Below the pieces are notes generated by a model. That model was not told where the DNA came from and searched no databases. It worked only from the letters and a program-made list of their open reading frames with translations. From Moraxella osloensis (GTDB lineage: Bacteria > Pseudomonadota > Gammaproteobacteria > Pseudomonadales > Moraxellaceae), in contig NZ_CP047226.1 of NCBI RefSeq assembly GCF_009867135.1, positions 248,001-312,000 of the forward strand: a stretch of 64,000 nt of DNA. The letters are read 5' to 3'. Below, piece by piece: positions 9,101 to 17,721 of this stretch. The translations under genes were made by a program, and so were the position numbers. How positions within the stretch are numbered: position 1 is the stretch's first letter; every line of letters begins with the position of its first letter.

Positions 9101-12100
9101 ATGACGTATTTATTGAAGAAGCAGACGAGTTATTGGTCGATATTGATAACTTTATTACCCACCATTTGGGTGAGCCTGCAACGCATGTGCCTGATGCCAT
9201 ATTACGGGCATTTCATACCTTGCGTGGTGGCGCAGCGCTAATTGAACTCGACAATGTTTATCGCTTAAGCGCTGCGGTAGAAGAAGCACTGGGCGACTTA
9301 TTACATAATGAAATGCCGCTCACCGCCAGCCAGTTATTGACCTTGCAAGAGGCCAAAGATCTACTGCAAACCTACATTGATGAGCATAAAATCCATCATG
9401 ATGTGACGATGGTGGAAGATAACACTGACATTGTTGCTGACTTGATTGAGCGGCTAACAGATGCCAATGCCGAATCTTATGAAAGCACAAAACTGACGGT
9501 CAAAGACCTGATAGCGCTTGGGATTGATGACTTACTAGATGCCGATCAGCAAGCACAGGCTAAGTTTGCTGGTGAGAGTGAACAAGTTATTGCCTATGCC
9601 GAGCAGCTTGAACAACAAGCCTCAAGGCTTGCGCAAGCGACTGAAGGTTTGAGCTATTTTATCATTCCAAGCACCTTACAGTTTGCCTATAAAAAACTCG
9701 CTGATTATCCGCAATTTGCCAAAAACGAAGACATTTATGATGGCTTAATGAGCTTACACAATCAGCTGATCAATATGTTTGACGCCATTGCAGCAGGACT
9801 GCGCGTCAATATCAATGAAGAGGCGATTGAAACCTTAAGAAAATTATTGGCAAAAAGTCAGTACCAAGCTGAGATGGATGCTATCGAGTACCAGACAGTT
9901 GCTACCGACGATGAACTATTGCAGGTTTTCTTGGATGAAGTGCAAACCATTCAGCCCGATATGCAAAATTACTACAACCAATGGCTCAATAACCTCAGCA
10001 ATTTAGAGGTGGTCAAAGAACTAGCTAATTATATGCACATCTTAAAAGGGGGTGCAGAGCTAATCGGGGTATCGAGTATCGTCGAGATGGCGCTACGTGG
10101 TGAGCAAGTGTATGACGCCATTGATAAAGGTATTTTACCTAGTGATACCGATACTGCTTCATTGCTGCAAAAGCTGCATGAAACCATTGCCTCACAGATC
10201 AAGCAAGTTCGACAATTTAGTCGCTCTTTTGAAGCCACAGATTTTGCCCAGCAAATTGATGAGGTCATCGCCGGCACAGTACAAAGTCGAGACTTGGTAT
10301 TTGCGGTGCCACTGATTGTTGAAGCCAATCCTGAAGAGTTGATAGAGCAAAAACAACTTGCCAAAGAGGGGGAGAGCGCGCTTGCGAAAAATGATCCACT
10401 CTACATCGAAGAAATTATTAACAACTTTGAAGAGCGTCGTTTAGAGACTTGGAAAGGTCAAGAGCCTGACGAAGATATCTTGAAAGTGTATCTTGAAGAA
10501 GCCAAAGAGCTGATTGATAGCAGCAGCCAGCATTTACAAGAGTTCCGTAGTAATAACAGTGATCTTGCAGCATTACAAGCCTTGCAACGTGAATTGCACA
10601 CCATCAAAGGTGGCGCAAGAATGGTCGGTGCAGAAGGGATTGCTACATTAGCGCACGAAATGGAAACCATCTACGAAGAGCTAGGCAGCCGCCGCAAACC
10701 TGCGACTCGGATGATTGGTAACCTATTGGCGGTGTGTCATGACTGGTTAGCAAGTGCGATTTATGTATTAGAAAATAAATTTAACCCACAAACGCCGGTG
10801 GCGTTGGTTGCAGCGCTGCAACAATTCTCGCGAAAACCTGATAGCTTAAAAGAAATCCCCAATGTTAACTTAGCCAGCCAAATTGAACAAATTGATATCT
10901 ATCGCAGTAGTCTGGGGCAAGACACGTTAGAAGTCAAACAGCGCGACCTAAGCATCATGCCGCTGATGACGGGTAACTTTGAATCTGAGCAAGATCAATC
11001 GAGCCTTAATGCTGAGACGCTTAGGATTTCTGCAAGTACCATCGAGCGCATGATTAACCTATCAGGTGAGTCCGCAATTAACCGCTCACGAATCGAGATG
11101 GGTATATCGAGTCTATCAAACAATATCGAAGAGATGGGCGCAACCGTACAGCGTCTAGCAGATCAGCTACGCCGTATGGAAACTGAGCTTGAGATTCAAA
11201 TTTTGTCACAAATTGGTGAGGAACATGAATTAGAAAGTGACTTTGACCCGCTAGAGATGGACCAATATTCAGCGCTCAACCAACTGTCAAAATCGCTCTC
11301 GGAATCGGCATCGGACTTGTTAGACATCAAAACCACCATGCTCGATAAAACCCGTGAAACCGAAAACTTGCTACTGCAATTATCACGCACCCAGTCCGAT
11401 TTGCAAGAAGGGTTGATGGACTCACGTACTGTGCCATTCTCGCGTATCACGCCACGTCTGCAACGGGTCGTCCGTCAAACAGCCACCGAGCTTGGCAAGT
11501 CTGTTGAACTGCGAATCCTAAACGATGAAGGTGAAATTGACCGTAATATCCTTGAGCGTATTACCTCACCGCTAGAGCATATGCTACGTAACGCCGTTGA
11601 CCATGGTATCGAAAAATCGCAAGAACGTATTGAAAGTGGTAAATCAAGAACAGGCTTAATCACGCTTGAAGTGCTGCGTGAAGGTGGTGAAATCGTTATC
11701 AACTTAATCGATGATGGGCGCGGTATTAATGTGAATGCGGTACGCCAAAAAGCGATTGAGCAAGGCTTGATTTCTGCTAAAGATACCAGTCTAAAAACAC
11801 TTGATATCATGCAATATATCTTTAACGCAGGTCTGTCCACCGCCAAATCTGTATCACAAATCTCAGGCCGTGGTGTGGGTATGGATGTGGTACAAAGTGA
11901 GGTCAAACAGCTGGGTGGTGTAGTCACCGTCGATTCTGAAAGTGGTAGAGGCTCACGCTTTACCATGCGTTTACCATTGACAGTTGCTGTGTCTGATGCC
12001 TTGATGGTTAGGGCAGGCGATAAATACTTTGCTGTACCATTAGTGCAAATTGAACGTGTGATGCGGGTCAATATCGATGCGATTGCTAATTTTTATACCA

Positions 12101-12846
12101 AGAATGCCGATAGTATCAATATCGATGGACAAGCCTATCGTCTGCGTTATCTCAATCAGATTTTGTACGGTAGCGACCCGGTGGACGCACTAGCGCACCA
12201 GTCAAGTAGTGTACCCGTGATTATTATTCGTACTGACTTAGGTCAGCGCATGGCGCTGCAAGTGGATATGATTGCAGGCTCTCGTATCGAAGTTGTCGTC
12301 AAACCGCTCGGTCGTCAGCTCTCGCATATTGATGGAATTTCGGCTGCTACCATCATGGGTGATGGTTCGGTCATGCTCATTCTTGACTTGGTGGCATTGA
12401 TGCGTAATGTCAGCAATATCGCCAAAGTCGAGCAGCAAAAAGCCAATAAGTCAGTCAAACAAGCGCATAAACCCGTGGTACTGATTGTAGATGACTCAGT
12501 AACCGTGCGTAAAGTCACCTCGCGCTTACTGGAACGTAACGGCTATGAGGCGCAAGTGGCAACGGATGGTATTGATGCGCTAGAAAAACTGCAAGAAATG
12601 CTACCGGAAGTCATTGTATTGGATATTGAAATGCCACGAATGGACGGCTTTGAAGTCGCAAACCATATTCGCCATAACCCACGACTCCAGCATATCCCTA
12701 TTGTTATGATTACATCGCGTACCGGTGAAAAACACCGTGAACGCGCATTTGGTATCGGGGTAAACGAATACATGGGTAAACCATTCCAAGAACAAATGCT
12801 GTTAGATACGTTAGCGCGCTTTACCCAACAAGCAAAAACTGACTAA
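6136..12846 (+). CDS. chpA: ChpA, giant hybrid CheA-type histidine kinase
   Basis: 2236 residues. The N-terminal 500 residues are FimL/ChpA-like helical sequence. Five histidine phosphotransfer domains follow, with the phospho-His at about H654 and H848 (both in FHTLKGSGRMVG), H1027 (FHTLRGG), H1301 (MHILKGG) and H1488 (LHTIKGG). Next come a CheA dimerisation segment (about 1640-1750), the ATPase domain (N box LRNAVDHG near 1818, DDGRGI near 1860, GRGVGMDVV near 1912), a CheW-like domain, and a C-terminal receiver with phospho-acceptor D2163. It is the central kinase that phosphorylates PilG and PilH. P. aeruginosa ChpA has eight Xpt domains including Ser and Thr variants; I see only five, all with His. 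A 15-bp tandem repeat encodes part of the linker before the first HPt domain. Confidence 0.95.
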   Translation: MSKQRNLIALDWLMPVLKDVFGELNQLLQRHDAQPAWQLIGQHLHQITGALALANQPALSKLAKTLDKTTIAIQQETLSLQYFSQISHAVRLLQFDIEQVQAKQQIHTDWVNDRIAYFEQLLGIASSYEPIQAATDNTLLFLSQLATPDIKHPWHSAQADELLKVWRYTSLQLLQNATNDSKHLDILTKVAGYLSQAAINPAWRQFWQLVAVWCNNLTLNEQPAPTAYASLLNSLSLVLTHDLTLTPDITVSRLAVDVLLALNALTHKSHDAKALLSSLDINSGDTLDNLFSQVLEKLEKIIYQVHEPLTILPLLESVKNSLANRGWVFYENQMAQIIDDVRLMTQDTFMASSLTWQVERQLQDFYSQLLSTVETLDSQIGLQHFAYASNPQNEAVRQTRVHVENIKRSFNQYIQTRDLNKLTANEELIATIQVFGALGLTRPKELVEQIRLLFSRIHKNSVQVLSWEASDAIADMIARFELFLDYLSNQSVNEEFLDETQTQLNRANLLLNRLIETPLTAAEVVAPTKHFGRDTVIYDDEGERIASDIKSLSQGVATAGEAPNTQTAVTQIPATQTAVMQTPMMQTTIVQESQALAAARQALKADDYSMDEDIRDIFIEEAQEVLAELGEQIPVWEVDTHELVALKDIRRGFHTLKGSGRMVGAHQIAEMCWAVENMLNRVLDGTLAVSDALVGFIKNTHRKLPTLVEDFQQQRAPSIDPAVTVLQATNLLQQQPINTGLPETNGLDSLVPVSASVAKDSDNMAQGNEAASDVAPSTTEDIHALPEVVAREYEQLTTVTDAVSDPDIQEIYIEEANEVIETITPLNRAWQAKPDDFDTLKEIRRGFHTLKGSGRMVGANQLGELAWSIENMLNRVLDHTITVDEGVLHLVADVIEAFGGLITIFAQNRTDYPAVIQLWQAVANSYAKKHGDSFSYHQALSAFAGQVAASPSALHTDEALSSGHATAQTQAPQHVSGISDISSEMDVADDVFIEEADELLVDIDNFITHHLGEPATHVPDAILRAFHTLRGGAALIELDNVYRLSAAVEEALGDLLHNEMPLTASQLLTLQEAKDLLQTYIDEHKIHHDVTMVEDNTDIVADLIERLTDANAESYESTKLTVKDLIALGIDDLLDADQQAQAKFAGESEQVIAYAEQLEQQASRLAQATEGLSYFIIPSTLQFAYKKLADYPQFAKNEDIYDGLMSLHNQLINMFDAIAAGLRVNINEEAIETLRKLLAKSQYQAEMDAIEYQTVATDDELLQVFLDEVQTIQPDMQNYYNQWLNNLSNLEVVKELANYMHILKGGAELIGVSSIVEMALRGEQVYDAIDKGILPSDTDTASLLQKLHETIASQIKQVRQFSRSFEATDFAQQIDEVIAGTVQSRDLVFAVPLIVEANPEELIEQKQLAKEGESALAKNDPLYIEEIINNFEERRLETWKGQEPDEDILKVYLEEAKELIDSSSQHLQEFRSNNSDLAALQALQRELHTIKGGARMVGAEGIATLAHEMETIYEELGSRRKPATRMIGNLLAVCHDWLASAIYVLENKFNPQTPVALVAALQQFSRKPDSLKEIPNVNLASQIEQIDIYRSSLGQDTLEVKQRDLSIMPLMTGNFESEQDQSSLNAETLRISASTIERMINLSGESAINRSRIEMGISSLSNNIEEMGATVQRLADQLRRMETELEIQILSQIGEEHELESDFDPLEMDQYSALNQLSKSLSESASDLLDIKTTMLDKTRETENLLLQLSRTQSDLQEGLMDSRTVPFSRITPRLQRVVRQTATELGKSVELRILNDEGEIDRNILERITSPLEHMLRNAVDHGIEKSQERIESGKSRTGLITLEVLREGGEIVINLIDDGRGINVNAVRQKAIEQGLISAKDTSLKTLDIMQYIFNAGLSTAKSVSQISGRGVGMDVVQSEVKQLGGVVTVDSESGRGSRFTMRLPLTVAVSDALMVRAGDKYFAVPLVQIERVMRVNIDAIANFYTKNADSINIDGQAYRLRYLNQILYGSDPVDALAHQSSSVPVIIIRTDLGQRMALQVDMIAGSRIEVVVKPLGRQLSHIDGISAATIMGDGSVMLILDLVALMRNVSNIAKVEQQKANKSVKQAHKPVVLIVDDSVTVRKVTSRLLERNGYEAQVATDGIDALEKLQEMLPEVIVLDIEMPRMDGFEVANHIRHNPRLQHIPIVMITSRTGEKHRERAFGIGVNEYMGKPFQEQMLLDTLARFTQQAKTD
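7828..7902 (+). repeat. 15-bp tandem repeat, five units, inside chpA
   Basis: Five consecutive 15-bp units resembling ACGCAAACAGCTGTC encode the pentapeptide series TQTAV, TQIPA, TQTAV, MQTPM, MQTTI (about residues 565-589). The unit length keeps frame, so copy-number changes would only lengthen or shorten the linker ahead of the first HPt domain. Confidence 0.85.
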
Positions 12847-12874
12847 GCCGACCATGTAAAGGATACAATCATTC

Positions 12875-13828
12875 ATGCTGTCAAAGCACTCACCGCCGCT
12901 GCGATTTTTTATCGTTGCTGAGGAAAATCAGCAACGGCTCGCCTTTAGTGATACCATTCGTTCATGGGGATTTGAAATCGTGGAATGCTTGGCAGCGTCA
13001 CAGCTGACCGAAAAACATTTTCAGCAAAAAGTGGATGTGTGGCTAGTCGATACCCAAGACGATTACGCCGTTATTCAAAATGTTGAAAAACAACTGAATG
13101 TCAATTTGACTAAGATTGTATTACTGGGCTTTGTCACGGCGCCTTATATCAATGAAAGTCTGTTATATGCCAAATGGCAACGCCAACTCAAGCGAAAAAT
13201 CGCCATAATGCTAGAACGTAGCGATTTGCTAGCGCACTATGAGGCTGCCAAGAGTGAAATCAAACCGTGGAAATATGTGGTATTGCTCGCAGCATCGATG
13301 GGCGGACCGCTCGCCATTAAGGAATTTTTAGATAATTTGCCCGAAGATTTGCCAGTATCACTGTTACTCGCGCAGCACTTTAACCAAAATATGCTCAACA
13401 CCTTGCCAAGAATTTTAAATCGTCACAACGAGTGGCGCTGTGACATAGTGACCAATACCCAAAAGTTATTGTCAGGGCGTTGTTTGATTTTACCGATTGA
13501 GCACAGTGTGGTGTGTGATTCCAATGGACGGGTAATTTTGCAGCGTAAACCTTGGCAAGGCAGTTACAAACCCCCAATCAGTGAGGTCATGCGTAATTGC
13601 AGCGAAGCGTTTGGCAACAATTTAATCACTATCGTGTTCTCGGGTATGGGCAATGATGGTAGTGATGCGGCAACGACGGTCAAAAAAAATGGTAGTATTA
13701 TTTGGGCGCAAACTCCTGATAGCAGCACCTGTGCAAGCCAGCCACAAAGTATGATTGAAAGCAATCAAGTTACTTTTGTTGGCACCCCTAAGCTGTTAGC
13801 TGAGCAGCTAATCGCCTTGTGTGGCTAA
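12875..13828 (+). CDS. chpB: CheB-type methylesterase ChpB
   Basis: 317 residues. The C-terminal catalytic domain shows the Ser block AASMGGPLAIKEFL (about residue 140), the His block LLAQHFNQNML (about residue 167) and the Asp block SGMGNDGSDAA (about residue 255), which form the CheB Ser-His-Asp triad. The N-terminal ~125 residues look like a receiver fold but lack a clear DD pair and invariant Lys, so it is probably a pseudo-receiver. It should remove methyl groups from PilJ. It starts 28 bases after chpA. Confidence 0.9.
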   Translation: MLSKHSPPLRFFIVAEENQQRLAFSDTIRSWGFEIVECLAASQLTEKHFQQKVDVWLVDTQDDYAVIQNVEKQLNVNLTKIVLLGFVTAPYINESLLYAKWQRQLKRKIAIMLERSDLLAHYEAAKSEIKPWKYVVLLAASMGGPLAIKEFLDNLPEDLPVSLLLAQHFNQNMLNTLPRILNRHNEWRCDIVTNTQKLLSGRCLILPIEHSVVCDSNGRVILQRKPWQGSYKPPISEVMRNCSEAFGNNLITIVFSGMGNDGSDAATTVKKNGSIIWAQTPDSSTCASQPQSMIESNQVTFVGTPKLLAEQLIALCG

Positions 13829-13888
13829 TGCTATAGGCTGGCCAAGATAACCGCTAAATTTCTTATTAATCACTAAAATGAGCAAGCC

Positions 13889-14452
13889 ATGGCAAACGAG
13901 TTAAACCGTTACTTTAAGCAAGATGAAGATGTAGGCGTCCTAAGTATCACCACAGGTCAATTAACCATTGCGCGAATTCCTTCTAGCAGTTCACCTGACT
14001 GGATTGTGCCGCAAGCCTTGATTTTGAGTATTGATAACTATGATGAGCGCATCTGGAATTATCTTTGGCGCGGTCAAGAAGTGCCGGTGTATCACTTGTT
14101 GCCAAAAGATGCTCAGCCCACCCACTTAGTGGTGTTAGAAAGCGTCACCGACATCCATCGTCTTGCCTTACAAATCCACGGCGAAGTGACTTTTCATTCT
14201 GTGCGTATTGCCGATCTCAAAGACGCTGATGACGCCACTTATCAAGCTGAATTAGCGACTCACTACCCTGACTTATTAACCGCCTTAAACACGCCAAATG
14301 ACGAGCTCGTCGAAAGCTCACGCGCACCGAATTTGGCAGACTATAGCCTACAGCACGCCTATATTTTTCAGCCAGTTATGTTGGCAGGTGATTTGTGTGT
14401 GGTGCCAGATTTGGACAAGCTCTCGCATTTCTTGGTGGATTTAGATGGTTAG
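13889..14452 (+). CDS. chpC: ChpC-like CheW-domain protein
   Basis: 187 residues, starting 60 bases after chpB in the same direction. The segments VGVLSITTGQLTIARIP, VPVYHLLP and THLVVLESVTD follow a divergent CheW beta-barrel pattern, and the position matches chpC of the Pseudomonas cluster, where it is a second CheW-like adaptor. Sequence resemblance alone is weak; gene order carries much of the call. No membrane segment or signal peptide is seen. Confidence 0.65.
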   Translation: MANELNRYFKQDEDVGVLSITTGQLTIARIPSSSSPDWIVPQALILSIDNYDERIWNYLWRGQEVPVYHLLPKDAQPTHLVVLESVTDIHRLALQIHGEVTFHSVRIADLKDADDATYQAELATHYPDLLTALNTPNDELVESSRAPNLADYSLQHAYIFQPVMLAGDLCVVPDLDKLSHFLVDLDG

Positions 14453-14556
14453 ATGCAGTCCGCCTTCGTGCTATTTTGCCAACAGTCTGTTACTTTTATT
14501 TTGTTAAAAGATTGCTAGAATAACTCAAAACAAATCATGATAAGGTAAAATCCATT

Positions 14557-15114
14557 ATGGCATTATTTCCTGCAAATGAAGCGCCACAGCCGATTGCCCC
14601 ACACGGTATCAACAAATGGTCGCTGTCGTCACGTATTTTCCATTGGATTAGTGTGGTATTGTTGATTGCAACTTGGGCAATGATTGAACTGAATGAAGAT
14701 GCAACTGACTTTACCTATTTTGATTTGCATAAAGCGTTTGGACTCAGTGTGTTATTTTGGACAATAGGTCGTATCATCAACCGTTTTGTCACCAAAGCAC
14801 CCGCCGATGTACCGATGCCAAAATGGCAAAATAAACTGTCGCATTTAACCCATTTGGCACTGTACTTGATTTTGCTTGCCATGCCTTTAGCAGGCTGGTT
14901 TTCTGTCATGTTTGATGGGGAAGGGGTGAGTATGTTTGGGCTATTTGATATCCCAGCCTTTGTCAGTGAAAACAGTGATTGGTCAGGCACGTTAGAAAAA
15001 ATTCATAAAAATCTGTTGTGGACGTTGCTCTTGGTTTTCACGGCATTGCATATCATCGGCGCGCTGTATCACCAATTTATCCAAAAAGACCATTTAATTC
15101 GCCGTATGCGCTAA
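14557..15114 (+). CDS. Cytochrome b561 family protein
   Basis: A 185-residue four-helix membrane protein. Histidines expected to bind two b-type haems occur in FHWISVV (helix 1), DLHKAFGLSVLFW (helix 2), LSHLTHLALYLILLAMPLAG (helix 3) and ALHIIGALYHQF (helix 4). Members of this family pass electrons from quinol, in some cases to superoxide. It faces minE across a shared terminator and probably has its own promoter in the 104-base gap after chpC. Confidence 0.88.
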   Translation: MALFPANEAPQPIAPHGINKWSLSSRIFHWISVVLLIATWAMIELNEDATDFTYFDLHKAFGLSVLFWTIGRIINRFVTKAPADVPMPKWQNKLSHLTHLALYLILLAMPLAGWFSVMFDGEGVSMFGLFDIPAFVSENSDWSGTLEKIHKNLLWTLLLVFTALHIIGALYHQFIQKDHLIRRMR

Positions 15115-15130
15115 GTTAGCCGATAGTATA

Positions 15131-15158
15131 AAAAAGCCCATGTCATCATGGGCTTTTT
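15131..15158. terminator. Bidirectional terminator between cytochrome b561 and minE
   Basis: A perfect 12-bp stem (AAAAAGCCCATG pairing with CATGGGCTTTTT) with loop TCAT. A-tracts and T-tracts on both sides allow it to end both converging transcripts. Confidence 0.92.
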
Positions 15159-15218
15159 AGTAACAGTTTTTTAAATGCAACCTAGATTAAAAACAATCTA
15201 GATTAAGCGCAATATGAA

Positions 15219-15494
15219 TTATTGGCGTGTACTATCAGGTAAGCTGATATTCATCTCCAACACTTCCATGTTTGCTTCATTGTGATGTTGAATATTGACG
15301 TCATCAATGTTGACACCTGACACGTAGGTATTGACCACTGCCAAAATCTCACGTTTCATTTTTTCGATACGCTCTGGGGTTAACCGATTGTGCAAGCGGT
15401 TTTCGCTGGCAACGATGACCTTTAGGCGCTCTGCGGCAGTATTGGCACTGTTTGACTTTTGCTCACCGCCAAATAAATTACTCCAAAATCCCAT
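15219..15494 (-). CDS. minE: Cell division topological specificity factor MinE
   Basis: 91 residues, the usual length. The N-terminal membrane-targeting and anti-MinCD segment ([15 protein letters not shown]) and the [18 protein letters not shown] block match MinE. It drives pole-to-pole oscillation of MinCD so that the Z ring forms at mid-cell. It begins 3 bases after minD ends, so translation is probably coupled. Confidence 0.95.
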   Translation of the reverse strand: MGFWSNLFGGEQKSNSANTAAERLKVIVASENRLHNRLTPERIEKMKREILAVVNTYVSGVNIDDVNIQHHNEANMEVLEMNISLPDSTRQ

Positions 15495-15497
15495 AGC

Positions 15498-16310
15498 CTA
15501 ACCTCCAAACCAGCGTTGTAGGAAGCTTTTCTTCTTCACCTCGATATGGCGATAGGGACGTTCTTCCCCCAAGAAACGAGCGACCATGTCATCATAAGTT
15601 TGACCGGCTTTTGAATTTTGATCCAGCACCACAGGCACACCTTGGTTTGATGCTTCAAGTACGCTATTGCTTTCAGGAATCACGCCAAGTAGTGGCACTT
15701 TTAGGATGTCATTAGAGATGCTATTGATATCCATCATCTCACCGCGCTCCGCACGCTCAGCGTTATAGCGGTTGATGACCAAGTGCTCACGTACCACGCC
15801 TGTACCTTCTTCAACTTTTTTGGTGCGGCTTTGCAAAATACCGATGATACGGTCTGAGTCACGCACCGATGAGATTTCTGGGTTGGTCACGATGATGGCT
15901 TCATCGGCATGGTACATAGCAAGCTGGGCACCACGCTCGATACCAGCAGGCGAGTCACACACGATGTAGTCAAATTGTTTGGCTAACTCATTAATGACTT
16001 CGGCGACTCCTTCATCGGTCAAGGCGTCTTTGTCGCGCGTTTGGCTGGCAGGTAAGATAAACAAATTATTGAGTTGTTTGTCTTTTACCAACGCTTGTGA
16101 CAGGCGCGCGTTCCCTGAGATAACATCAACAAAGTCATACACGATGCGGTTTTCGCAGCCCATAATGAGGTCAAGGTTTCTAAGACCCACGTCAAAGTCA
16201 ATCACCACTGTTTTAAAGCCGCGAACGGCGAGACCCGTAGCGAAAGAGGCACTGGTGGTGGTTTTACCTACCCCGCCTTTTCCTGAAGTTACAACAACGA
16301 TTTTTGCCAC
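15498..16310 (-). CDS. minD: Septum site-determining ATPase MinD
   Basis: 270 residues with the deviant Walker A motif GKGGVGKTT near residue 10, the FDVGLRNLDLIMG block, the DSPAGIE Walker B region near residue 119, and a C-terminal amphipathic membrane-targeting helix (KKSFLQRWFGG). It binds membrane as an ATP dimer, recruits MinC and is displaced by MinE. It is co-transcribed with minE. minC lies 255 bases upstream, a wider gap than in most minCDE operons. Confidence 0.97.
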   Translation of the reverse strand: MAKIVVVTSGKGGVGKTTTSASFATGLAVRGFKTVVIDFDVGLRNLDLIMGCENRIVYDFVDVISGNARLSQALVKDKQLNNLFILPASQTRDKDALTDEGVAEVINELAKQFDYIVCDSPAGIERGAQLAMYHADEAIIVTNPEISSVRDSDRIIGILQSRTKKVEEGTGVVREHLVINRYNAERAERGEMMDINSISNDILKVPLLGVIPESNSVLEASNQGVPVVLDQNSKAGQTYDDMVARFLGEERPYRHIEVKKKSFLQRWFGG

Positions 16311-16565
16311 TTTGGCATACTCCTATTCATAGCACGGTGTCAGTGAGGCGGTATTGAATCATTCAAGCCATACACACATTCACGCTAAACTGGTTTGAAA
16401 AATATGGATATAAATTCACGTAAATCGTTAAAAATTAAGAGTTAAATTTTAGTTAGCCTAAATTTGGTTAATTGGACTAGTTTAGCATAAAAAACTTTTC
16501 GAAGTTAATCGAGCGATTGACGATTTTTGCATAGATTGTGGTATAAGTGGTTGTTTAGGTGATTG

Positions 16566-17540
16566 TTATTCCATCAATTCAAACACCAAACCTTGTCCAT
16601 CCAAGTAGCTGACTTGTACCGCTTTATCCAAATACTCAGTGGGAATATTTTCTTTTAGGCAATAAGTACCCGCAACTGATACCAGTGACGGGTTAAAACG
16701 CAAACAGAATATTTTGGCATTGGTGTCGCCCGTCGCCCCTGCGACCAATCGCCCTTCGGCTTTGCCATACACGTGTAGGCTATAATCGGTAATGGCTTCC
16801 GCGCCGGCATTGATGCCTTTGGTCAAAATCACGTCACCCCCAACATGGTTGATACTTTGACCTGAGCGCAACATTTGACTATGCACCAAATCGCCTTCAA
16901 GCTGCGATTGGTGATGCGGTGAGGCGACAAATTTGTCAGGTGCAGCTGTGGTATCATTGCTTGCGATATCACTGGCGGTTTGATTTTGTCGTTCAGTCGC
17001 TTGACTGTCGGATGTGAGTGATTGGGTAGGGGATTGCGCAATATGTTGAGAGGATGGGTTGCTTTTTGTGCTGTCTGATTTTCGCTCACTACCCGTCGCC
17101 ACATTTTTTGGTACTTTGCCGTCAATGCGTTGCCCATCTGCTGGAAAAATGGCAATGCGAAGCTCATTGGCTTGGGTGTCATTGGCGCCTGTGACCAACC
17201 CAATCGGCTGTAACCCTAGCACCCATAAGCCGCCCCAAAGCTGGGCTAAATTTAATGGCTGTTGACAGCTGACAATCACCGGTAAGTTGGACTGGCGTTG
17301 ACGACCTAGCTTTTGTGCAATCTTTGTCAAAATTACTTTGATGTCATTGCCTTCAATATTTAGGCGGGTAAAGTTCAGTAGTCTGCCCGTAAGTTTCACG
17401 CTAGTGGCTACAGGGTCGGTGGGTAATGGGTTGGCTGGCTGCTGACTTTGCGCTGAATCCTGCTCTGATAGGTTGGGTACGCTTTGTAAGTTTTGTGATG
17501 AACTATCTTGGGTCAAGTCAAGGGCAGCGGGCTGTGTCAT
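16566..17540 (-). CDS. minC: Septum site-determining protein MinC, long-linker form
   Basis: 324 residues against about 230 in E. coli. The N-terminal FtsZ-inhibiting domain includes KLTGRLLNFTRLNIEG and LGLQPIGLVTG. The C-terminal MinD-binding beta-helix includes SGQSINHVGGDVILTKG and ARLVAGATGD-like repeats. Between them (about residues 130-215) is a low-complexity Ser/Gln/Thr/Asp-rich stretch, which accounts for the extra length. The protein blocks Z-ring assembly near the poles together with MinD. The frame is intact. Confidence 0.9.
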   Translation of the reverse strand: MTQPAALDLTQDSSSQNLQSVPNLSEQDSAQSQQPANPLPTDPVATSVKLTGRLLNFTRLNIEGNDIKVILTKIAQKLGRQRQSNLPVIVSCQQPLNLAQLWGGLWVLGLQPIGLVTGANDTQANELRIAIFPADGQRIDGKVPKNVATGSERKSDSTKSNPSSQHIAQSPTQSLTSDSQATERQNQTASDIASNDTTAAPDKFVASPHHQSQLEGDLVHSQMLRSGQSINHVGGDVILTKGINAGAEAITDYSLHVYGKAEGRLVAGATGDTNAKIFCLRFNPSLVSVAGTYCLKENIPTEYLDKAVQVSYLDGQGLVFELME

Positions 17541-17721
17541 GAAAAACCTTTTTATAATAACTTTTTATACATCAAAATCGATTCATACCGCATATTAGCA
17601 AGTATTATTTAAAACAACAACCATTCACCGCGCTATTTATTGTTTGGCAACCAAAGCCGTAATAAGGCAATAAAAAAAGCGTTGCACAGCCGTTAGCTGC
17701 CAGCCAAATTGGTGGATTGAA

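Noticed and set aside
11475..12071. 198-codon minus-strand frame inside chpA
   Set aside because: A codon-pattern shadow of chpA; Ser/Arg/Ile-rich and without a domain.
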